A stretch of DNA of 21,082 nucleotides from Euryarchaeota archaeon UBA561. GTDB lineage: Archaea; Thermoplasmatota; Poseidoniia; Poseidoniales; Poseidoniaceae. A program made the translations under genes and the position numbers. The stretch lies in contig DANX01000095.1 of NCBI GenBank assembly GCA_002502295.1, positions 18,506-39,587 on the forward strand, given 5' to 3'. The notes under the pieces are model-generated. The model worked only from the letters and a program-made list of their open reading frames with translations, searched no databases and was not told where the DNA came from. How positions within the stretch are numbered: the stretch's first letter is position 1; each line of letters opens with the position of its first letter. Of the stretch, positions 14,643 to 21,082 are shown piece after piece.

Positions 14643-17180
14643 TCACTGATAACTGGAAAGATGGAGCACCACCGCTCCTGCTTCGTAGGTGATCCACATC
14701 GTGGCCAACGGGGCGTTGGGCGGTATCAATTCGAACACTGTATCGCCTGGAGCAAGTTCGTTTCCGTCCCAATTGTGTCCCCAATCCTCTCCAAAACTAC
14801 CGCCACGGTCCAATCGGAACGGGACGCTGATTTGGTTTGGATTGTGGATGGTGAACGAGGTCATTCCAGCGTTGAGGACCGTCCCATTCGCAGCGATGGC
14901 CCAGGGAGACGTCCAGAATCGAGACGTGGTGTTCATCCACGAAACCATCAATTCTGGACCATCGACCACCGTGAATGAAAGCGTAGGATAGGGATCAAAC
15001 GAAGCCGTGTTGCACAACGAAACGTTGGCGCCTTCGGACATCATCAATGTGAGGTTTTGATCGGATTCAATGTTTGGAATATCGCCTGCAGATTTGACCT
15101 CTGTGTCCCAAATCCATGGACTTCCGTCCGTTGGTCGGGCCGGTGTGCTGATGCTCGAGTTGATTTGGCAATGGTCAACGTTCATTGAAAGTACACCGCC
15201 GGTGTTGAGGAGGGCTTCCCATGAACGACCTGCAGCAGCATGGATTAACCACCCTTCCTCTGGCACATGGGCGACCAATGGTCTTCGTTCAGGAAGTTTA
15301 GGAAGAAACGTGTTGTTGTTGATGGTCAGCGACCCCAAGGACGATTCAAAGACCAACGGGTCCAATCCTTCAAGACAGAACGATGGTGGGACGTCGCTTG
15401 TGTTGTGTTCCAATCCCACACCACCCACAACGCTGACCAGTTGGGTCTGAAGACCCACAACGTTTGAGGATTCAACACTCATGTTGAGGTACGTCGAATT
15501 GAGCAGTGATCCATTCAAATCAATGCAACGATGTACGTAGGCCCCTGCTGGAACATCGTACCAATGTGATGCAGGAACGACCTCGAGTGCGGGTCGGACA
15601 TGGACCTCCGCTACTTCGTATTCATCGTTCATCCACACGACATAGCTGAGGTTGGCAAGCGTTGGTTGCGATGGGCCATCCCAGGTGAGATTCATCCAGA
15701 AAAAGGCGGTTCGTTTTGGGAGAAGGTCTGAGCCACAACCCTGGCCGTCAAGGGTGTAGGTTGTCTCACCGTCGCAATTCCACGACACCGTCCACCCCTG
15801 ACCTGGGTGTTCGAAGTATGCCCCAATCGCAAAGGGTTTTGACAAAGCAGAGGGATTTGTGATGCGGATCTCCGTTGAGGAGAGCCACGTACCGTCTTCT
15901 TGCAGAGTAGCCGCTTCGGGTGAATTGAGTTCATGGGTCATTGGGTCATCCCACGTCGTTTCGTGAAGAACAGGTTGTGCGGCTGGTAGAAGAAGAAGAA
16001 ACACAAGAAGCAACAACAAACCCATGCGCCCGTGGTCTGCTTCGGTCAGTCCGTTCGTCTCGTCCAAAATGAAGGGAATTCGAAGGTCGTTTCCGAAGAA
16101 AAACAGGAGTGGAAGAAGCAGAGCGAAGACGAGAAACCACAATGAAAATTGGTCAAACACACCAAAGACATAGGCGCAGAAAAGGGTCGCTACGAGAATG
16201 AGGCTCTGAGTGCTGGAACTTCTTGCCTCGAGCAGACCCATGCGTGCGATAAGCAAGCGGCCTCCCGGAAAGGTAGGAATGGGAAGCAACGAAATCCATG
16301 CGAAAAGCATCAGCATACCGCCAGCGTGCACCCAAGGATGAGCCCACAAGAGGCGAATAGCGGCATCGTTTCCGATGAGAGGCTCTGCAAAAAGGGAGAT
16401 GAAAAGTGGAGGAACCGAAACCATCGGCATGGCGCTGGATGCAAGGTATTCGGGCGTCATGCTGAGGCCGAGCATCATCAACATCACTCCTGCCAAGCCG
16501 AGAATGAGCGGAACGGACAACGCAGTGTAGCCGATCGAAGCCCGGTTGGGCCAAGGTCGTGCATCCATGCGCGGCATGGTCGGTATCAAGAGCAAGCCAA
16601 AGGGCCAGAAGAGCCACGATGATGGAAACAAGCCAAGAGCGTAAAGAGCGATGGTAAAATCTGGAACCGGCATGAGATGACCGCTCCGCACACCGTATCG
16701 AGCTGCCACGTTCCGCTGAATTTGACTCGCAACCAAAAGCACGACCAACACCGGCAATGCGTAGCCAAGGAGGGCATCAACCAAAGATGAGGAGTGAAGC
16801 CAACCATCGGTGGGGCGCGCATTCGACATCCAATGGTCGCCAGCGAGTGTTAGCGTGAGCAAGGAGAGCCCCCAAAACAACAGAACGGTTTTGGATTGAG
16901 GAAACTGACGCTCGGGCGTCGGAAAAATCGTGATGACCCATTCGTCATCCCGTGTGAGTTTACCCATCCAACCCAACTTTTCGAGATGAGCATTGAGTTG
17001 AATCAAATCATCATGAATGGATTCATCGGATGAAGCCACTTGCCAAGCGGGCCAACGCCCCCCGTTTTTCCCCAGCACATTGACGTATTCACTCAGGGTT
17101 GAGGCCAGCAGGTCATGCTGAGACCATGCCTTCTTGTGATGGGGCAACCCGGATTCAATCTCAACCACTGAATCGTCCAA
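14643..17180 (-). CDS. Site-2-protease-like (M50 fold) membrane protein, zinc site lost, with large ectodomain
   Basis: 845 residues. An N-terminal soluble domain (1-90) ends in KTVLLFWGLSLLTLTLAG, like the first helix of archaeal and EGY-type site-2 proteases. About eight to ten membrane helices lie between 97 and 402. RNVAARYGVRSGHLMPVPDF at 156-175 corresponds to the segment after the HExxH motif, but the aligned five residues are ASQIQ (151-155). SLLPIPTFPGGR at 297-308 corresponds to NLLPIxxLDGGR, with Pro305 where the zinc-binding Asp should be. The fold therefore seems kept and catalysis lost. Residues 405-845 form a predicted extracellular beta-rich domain with six to seven Cys and about a dozen N-glycosylation sequons. 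The start is uncertain: TTG 17180, or GTG 17168, which has GATAAG about 27 bases upstream. It ends 9 bases before the panE start, in the same frame. Confidence 0.62.
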   Translation of the reverse strand: MDDSVVEIESGLPHHKKAWSQHDLLASTLSEYVNVLGKNGGRWPAWQVASSDESIHDDLIQLNAHLEKLGWMGKLTRDDEWVITIFPTPERQFPQSKTVLLFWGLSLLTLTLAGDHWMSNARPTDGWLHSSSLVDALLGYALPVLVVLLVASQIQRNVAARYGVRSGHLMPVPDFTIALYALGLFPSSWLFWPFGLLLIPTMPRMDARPWPNRASIGYTALSVPLILGLAGVMLMMLGLSMTPEYLASSAMPMVSVPPLFISLFAEPLIGNDAAIRLLWAHPWVHAGGMLMLFAWISLLPIPTFPGGRLLIARMGLLEARSSSTQSLILVATLFCAYVFGVFDQFSLWFLVFALLLPLLFFFGNDLRIPFILDETNGLTEADHGRMGLLLLLVFLLLLPAAQPVLHETTWDDPMTHELNSPEAATLQEDGTWLSSTEIRITNPSALSKPFAIGAYFEHPGQGWTVSWNCDGETTYTLDGQGCGSDLLPKRTAFFWMNLTWDGPSQPTLANLSYVVWMNDEYEVAEVHVRPALEVVPASHWYDVPAGAYVHRCIDLNGSLLNSTYLNMSVESSNVVGLQTQLVSVVGGVGLEHNTSDVPPSFCLEGLDPLVFESSLGSLTINNNTFLPKLPERRPLVAHVPEEGWLIHAAAGRSWEALLNTGGVLSMNVDHCQINSSISTPARPTDGSPWIWDTEVKSAGDIPNIESDQNLTLMMSEGANVSLCNTASFDPYPTLSFTVVDGPELMVSWMNTTSRFWTSPWAIAANGTVLNAGMTSFTIHNPNQISVPFRLDRGGSFGEDWGHNWDGNELAPGDTVFELIPPNAPLATMWITYEAGAVVLHLSSYQ

Positions 17181-17248
17181 GACTTCGCCCCCTTATCTCA
17201 CCGTGCGGCCCATCCTCCATGAATCCCTCGTTGGGACCATGTAAGGAA

Positions 17249-17866
17249 TCATTTGTTCTTGAATCGCTTGAGACGGAAGGTTTCTTCGCGTTCCATCTCT
17301 TCGAGACGCAGCTGAATGAAGACCTTGGCTTCTTCCAATTCGGGAATCACTTTGAACTCAAGCGCGTTGACACGGCGCTTGGTGGCTTCAATTTCTGCAA
17401 GCAGGCGCTTGAGCGTGGCTTCCATCTCCGAGGCCTTCACGATTTTCTCAATGAGTTCGCTGAACGAATCGCTCGCCTCATCAATGTAGGGGGATGAACC
17501 AATGAAACCGATGCCCCGCTCAGCAAACGTGGATTTCAGATTACTTCCGCTCACGCTCGGCACGACCACACCCATGATGTTGCGACGTTCAACCTCAACC
17601 TCGGGGTGAGCGGAGTTGGCGATGGCAGCAGCACGAACCGCTAAACCACCTTCAATGGCGTTGGCCAGGTCAATTCGTGTCTTGGCAAGGCGGTAGGCCG
17701 CCGTGAGGTCGCGCTTAGCTTCGATCATCTCGGCCAGCAAGGTTCGGAATTCGTGAAACAGTCCGTCCCGCTTCATCTTGAGCAACTTGTACCCGTTCTT
17801 GGTCTGCTTGATGCGACCTTTGAGCTTGATGAGTTCGCTACGGGTTGGTTTGATATCCAATGCCAC
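17249..17866 (-). CDS. atpD: A-type ATP synthase subunit D (central stalk)
   Basis: 205 residues, the normal length. Subunit D is the coiled-coil rotor shaft inside the A3B3 head, joining it to the membrane ring. The N-terminal segment IKPTRSELIKLKGRIK with GYKLLKMKRDGL (residues 5-35) is the family hallmark, and the C-terminal helix carries RRVNALEFKVIPEL near 165-178. The start codon is GTG 17866, preceded by GGAGGTGAGAAAGC, an essentially perfect SD. This explains why an ATG is not needed. It lies 36 bases after atpB and is the last ATP synthase gene seen; the order A-B-D is standard for archaea. Confidence 0.96.
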   Translation of the reverse strand: MALDIKPTRSELIKLKGRIKQTKNGYKLLKMKRDGLFHEFRTLLAEMIEAKRDLTAAYRLAKTRIDLANAIEGGLAVRAAAIANSAHPEVEVERRNIMGVVVPSVSGSNLKSTFAERGIGFIGSSPYIDEASDSFSELIEKIVKASEMEATLKRLLAEIEATKRRVNALEFKVIPELEEAKVFIQLRLEEMEREETFRLKRFKNK

Positions 17867-17902
17867 GCTTTCTCACCTCCTTGTTGACGTTCATGTCGGG
17901 CC

Positions 17903-19282
17903 TCAAGCCTTGTTTTCAGGGTGGTACTTCTTGATGAGGTCTTCATCAAGACGGACGAGGTACTTCGTGTCGATGCTGGCCATGAGTTCCCAGCACAGAT
18001 TGAGGGTCTCGTCGATGGTTCGGTCTTCATCACGGGACTGGCGAAGGAACTTGTTTTCAAACACACCGGAGAAGTCCAGCAGCTGCTTGTCACGTTCATT
18101 GAGGGCATCCTCACCAACAATGGCGACCAGTCCGCGGAGTTCACGGCCCTGGGCATAGGCAGCGTACATCTGGTCGCTTACCTTCTTGTGGTCGTCGCGA
18201 GTCGTTTTCTCACCAATACAAGAACCCATCAGACGTGATAGCGATGGCAACACGTTGATCGGCGGGTAGATCCCCTGTTGGTGCAATTCACGGCTGATCA
18301 CGATTTGACCTTCGGTGATGTAGCCAGACAAGTCAGGAATGGGGTGCGTAATATCATCACCGGGCATGGTAAGAATTGGGAATTGGGTGATGGAACCCTT
18401 CTTGCCTTTCACGATACCTGCACGCTCGTAAAGCATGGCCAGATCCGTGTACATGTATCCGGGATAACCACGTCGTCCAGGAACCTCTTCACGAGCAGCA
18501 CCGATTTGACGAAGTGCGTCGCAGTAATTGGTCATGTCCGTGTAGATAACCAGCACGTGGTAGTCCTTCTCAAACGCCAAGTATTCGGCCGCAGTCAAGG
18601 CCAGACGTGGCGTAATGATTCGCTCGACAGCGGGGTCGTCAGCGAGGTTGACGAACAAAACAGCGTTCTCCAATGCACCGGTGCGCTCCAAGTCAGACCG
18701 GAAGAAATTGTATTCTTCCGCGGTGATACCCATGGCACAGAACACCACAATGAACTCCTCATCAGAGTCCTTGAGTTTGGCCTGTCGAGCGATTTGCAGC
18801 GCGATATCGTTGTGAGGAAGACCCGATGCAGAAAAGATCGGTAGCTTTTGTCCACGAACGAGCGTCGTACAACAGTCAATCGCCGAGATACCCGTCTGGA
18901 TAAAGTCGTGAGGCGACTGTCGGCTGTAAGGGTTGATGGCCGCACCAATGATGTCGGCCTTTTCTTCGGCAACGATCTCGGGGCCGCCGTCACGAGGGCG
19001 CCCTGCACCGTCAAGAATGCGTCCGACAAGATCGGTGCTCACGGGGAGTTTGAACACATCACCCATGAATGTGACACCGGTGTCGCGGTTGATCTTGGCC
19101 GTGCCTTCAAACACTTGAACGATGACGAGATCATCAGAGGTGTCGAGCACCTGACCGTTCTTGATGTCGCCGTTGGAGAGACGCAGGGTGACGATTTCAC
19201 CGAACGCAACAGGCTCGGTTTTGTTCAAAAAGACCAATGGGCCCTTGACGTCGGTAATGGTTCGGTATTCTTTTCCAGTCAT
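17903..19282 (-). CDS. atpB: A-type ATP synthase subunit B (non-catalytic head subunit)
   Basis: 459 residues. Three B subunits alternate with three A subunits in the soluble head. In the P-loop position it has SASGLPHND (151-159) instead of a Walker A, as expected of the non-catalytic subunit. Other hallmarks are VFCAMGITAEE, ADDPAVERIITPR, EEVPGRRGYPGYMYTDLA, TMPGDDITHPIPDLSGYITEGQI and LPSLSRLM with Arg350, which reaches into the catalytic site of the neighbouring A subunit. The ATG has GAGGAGAGGAT upstream, 12 bases after the atpA stop. Full length and intact. Confidence 0.97.
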   Translation of the reverse strand: MTGKEYRTITDVKGPLVFLNKTEPVAFGEIVTLRLSNGDIKNGQVLDTSDDLVIVQVFEGTAKINRDTGVTFMGDVFKLPVSTDLVGRILDGAGRPRDGGPEIVAEEKADIIGAAINPYSRQSPHDFIQTGISAIDCCTTLVRGQKLPIFSASGLPHNDIALQIARQAKLKDSDEEFIVVFCAMGITAEEYNFFRSDLERTGALENAVLFVNLADDPAVERIITPRLALTAAEYLAFEKDYHVLVIYTDMTNYCDALRQIGAAREEVPGRRGYPGYMYTDLAMLYERAGIVKGKKGSITQFPILTMPGDDITHPIPDLSGYITEGQIVISRELHQQGIYPPINVLPSLSRLMGSCIGEKTTRDDHKKVSDQMYAAYAQGRELRGLVAIVGEDALNERDKQLLDFSGVFENKFLRQSRDEDRTIDETLNLCWELMASIDTKYLVRLDEDLIKKYHPENKA

Positions 19283-19294
19283 TTCATCCTCTCC

Positions 19295-21034
19295 TCAGTT
19301 AGCCTCCACGGCGTTAGCGATTTGTTCGTTCATCTCCTTGACCATGGCTTCAATGCGGTCAATGTAGCCCTCTTCGAACCGACCTCGCATCAGGTTTGAG
19401 CGGGCGGGAACGTTGACGACATCGTTGAGCAGCGCACCGTCGGCCATGGCGGTCTTGGCAGCTTCTTGGAAGGACAGGATGGCCTTGGCCATCTCATATT
19501 GCAACTTAATGTCGCAGTAAGCATCAACGGGGTCAAACCCGTTCTGCTGGAGGAAGAACTCACGAATCATACGGGCGACTTCAAGCGTCAACTGCTGGTC
19601 CACCGGCAAAGCGTCGGAACCGACCAACTGAACGATTTCCTGCAATTCGGCCTCAATCTGAAGAAGACCACTGATTTGCGTTCGAATCTCTGGGAAGTCC
19701 TGTGCGATGTTGTCGCGGAACCACTGGTCAAGGCTCTGCGGGTAGAGCGAGTACGAATTAAGCCAGTTGATAGCGGGGAAGTGGCGTTGTCGAGCCAGAC
19801 CTGCGTCGAGACCCCAGAACACCTTCACGATACGGAGGGTACCTTGGGACACCGGCTCAGAGATGTCACCACCGGGTGGCGACACAGCACCGATGACAGT
19901 GACCGAGCCGTCGTCGCCGTTGAGGGTCTCAACACGACCGGCTCGCTCGTAGAACTCAGCGATACGGGACGAGAGGTAGGCGGGGTAGCCTTCCTCACCG
20001 GGCATTTCTTCCAACCGGGACGAAATTTCACGCATTGCTTCAGCCCATCGGGAGGTCGAATCAGCCATAAGCGCCACGTCGTACCCCATGTCTCGGAAGT
20101 ACTCGGCGATGGTGATGCCGGTATACACGGATGCTTCACGTGCAGCCACTGGCATGTTGGAGGTGTTGGCGATCATGACCGTACGGTTCATGAGCGGCTT
20201 GCCGGTGTTGGGGTCAATCAAGTGAGGGAACTCGTCCAACACCTCGGTCATCTCGTTGCCACGCTCACCGCAGCCAATGTAAACGACAAGCTGAGCGTCA
20301 GAGTACTTGGCCAAGGATTGCTGTGTGACCGTCTTTCCGGACCCGAATGGTCCGGGAATGCCGGCTGCACCGCCCTTTGCGAGCGGGAACAGGAAGTCGA
20401 GAATGCGCATACCGGTAACAAGCGGTGTATCTGGAGCGTATTTCTGCGTGAAGGGGCGAGGGGTTCGCACCGGCCACTTCTGCATCATCTGCAGTTCGCT
20501 GCCGTCCTCGAGGACACAGACGGTTTGGGTCACGTTGAAGTCACCGGATTCGATGGACTTCACTTTGCCGCCCTTACCGGGTGGGACCATGATCTTGTGA
20601 ACGATGGTCTCGGTTTCTTGGACATGGCCGATGACTTGACCGCTTTCCACTTCATCGCCCTTGGCGACTTGTGGCTCAAAAGTCCAGGTCTTTTCCATGT
20701 CAAAGGCGTCGGCATCGACACCACGGGTGATGAACACACCCATGACTTCCTCAAGGGTGGCAAGGGGTCGCTGGATACCGTCGTAAATTTGGGTCAACAA
20801 ACCAGGTCCAAGAGAAACAGAAAGTGTTTCTCCTGTGTTGATGACTGGTTCACCAGGTCGAATACCTGACGTATCTTCGTAGACTTGGATGACTGCTTTT
20901 TCACCGTGTAATTCGATGACTTCTCCCATCAATCCTTCATTGCCCACACGGACAACGTCATACATTCCTGCGCTCATTCCGGTTGCGGTAACCACAGGTC
21001 CCGAAATTCGGTAAATTACTCCTTCTTTGCTCAT
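19295..21034 (-). CDS. atpA: A-type ATP synthase catalytic subunit A
   Basis: 579 residues from ATG 21034. It makes ATP from ADP and phosphate using an ion gradient. Walker A GPFGSGKT is at 228-235, catalytic Glu257 in GCGERGNEMTEVL, ADSTSRWAEAMRE near 324-336, and SPPGGDISEPV further on. The bulge domain (about 110-200) typical of A/V-type A subunits separates it from F-type beta. No intein interrupts the P-loop, a site where some archaea carry one. An ATG five codons upstream (21049) is in frame, but its own bases, ATGGAGGAAAAC, provide the GGAGG SD for ATG 21034, so the shorter start is preferred. It is followed by atpB and atpD with short gaps. Confidence 0.97.
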   Translation of the reverse strand: MSKEGVIYRISGPVVTATGMSAGMYDVVRVGNEGLMGEVIELHGEKAVIQVYEDTSGIRPGEPVINTGETLSVSLGPGLLTQIYDGIQRPLATLEEVMGVFITRGVDADAFDMEKTWTFEPQVAKGDEVESGQVIGHVQETETIVHKIMVPPGKGGKVKSIESGDFNVTQTVCVLEDGSELQMMQKWPVRTPRPFTQKYAPDTPLVTGMRILDFLFPLAKGGAAGIPGPFGSGKTVTQQSLAKYSDAQLVVYIGCGERGNEMTEVLDEFPHLIDPNTGKPLMNRTVMIANTSNMPVAAREASVYTGITIAEYFRDMGYDVALMADSTSRWAEAMREISSRLEEMPGEEGYPAYLSSRIAEFYERAGRVETLNGDDGSVTVIGAVSPPGGDISEPVSQGTLRIVKVFWGLDAGLARQRHFPAINWLNSYSLYPQSLDQWFRDNIAQDFPEIRTQISGLLQIEAELQEIVQLVGSDALPVDQQLTLEVARMIREFFLQQNGFDPVDAYCDIKLQYEMAKAILSFQEAAKTAMADGALLNDVVNVPARSNLMRGRFEEGYIDRIEAMVKEMNEQIANAVEAN

Positions 21035-21058
21035 GTTGTTTTCCTCCATTTTGGAACG

Positions 21059-21082
21059 TCATTTCCATAGGTCGACTCCGAT
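21059..21082 (-). CDS. Possible atpF C-terminus (partial)
   Basis: Seven codons ending IGVDLWK then TGA at 21059-21061, entering from the right edge. In most archaeal ATP synthase operons atpF lies directly before atpA, and short endings of the type GVDL are plausible for subunit F. The fragment is too short for sequence identification; position in the operon is the main argument. Confidence 0.35.
   Translation of the reverse strand: MGVDLWK

Noticed and set aside
19466..20869. A 467-codon open frame on the plus strand opposite atpA
   Set aside because: It lies entirely antisense to atpA, whose motifs are unambiguous. The translated sequence is His/Val/Leu-rich with no recognisable domain, as expected of the complementary strand of a codon-biased gene.
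19295..21034. Intein in atpA at the P-loop
   Set aside because: Some archaeal atpA genes carry one, but here GPFGSGKT is continuous and the protein has normal length.

Overview
The window reads as chromosomal archaeal DNA. It has the tail of translation factor aIF2-gamma, an A-type (archaeal V-type) ATP synthase operon, an SMC-ScpA-ScpB condensin operon, a DUF357 gene and a class II HMG-CoA reductase for isoprenoid lipids. Class II (bacterial-type) HMG-CoA reductase in an archaeon points to the Thermoplasmatota/Archaeoglobi side. Acidic proteins, moderate GC, tight packing and large sequon-rich membrane proteins suggest a marine Poseidoniia (Marine Group II/III)-like organism. That placement is inference: no rRNA is present.

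Layout from left to right. (1) On the plus strand, the 3' end of aIF2-gamma is followed by a PIN-domain nuclease gene. (2) Converging on these is a minus-strand operon of a degenerate AAA/winged-helix protein, a beta-propeller/TPR-like protein and a DUF357 protein. The three genes are joined by TGATG and ATGA overlaps. (3) A divergent intergenic region of about 230 bp carries a TATA box and a striking set of 11-bp-phased repeats, then class II HMG-CoA reductase on the plus strand. (4) The minus-strand condensin operon smc-scpA-scpB. (5) A minus-strand four-helix membrane protein with a DnaJ-like zinc knuckle. (6) Plus-strand nadB (L-aspartate oxidase, NAD synthesis), overlapping tail-to-tail with minus-strand panE (ketopantoate reductase, CoA synthesis). 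PanE lacks a standard start codon where its Rossmann fold begins. (7) Upstream of panE, a large membrane protein that looks like a site-2-protease fold with all zinc ligands replaced, plus a cysteine- and sequon-rich ectodomain. (8) The end of the A-type ATP synthase operon, atpA-atpB-atpD on the minus strand, with a few codons that may be atpF at the window edge.

Most of the window is core metabolism and cell biology. The parts that look least described are the AAA/propeller/DUF357 operon with the adjacent phased repeats, the M50-like pseudoprotease and the apparent AUA start of panE. No tRNA, rRNA, CRISPR array or insertion sequence was seen. Starts were chosen from Shine-Dalgarno (SD) motifs of the GGAGGTGA type, TATA placement and family alignment. 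Several therefore differ from the longest possible reading frame.
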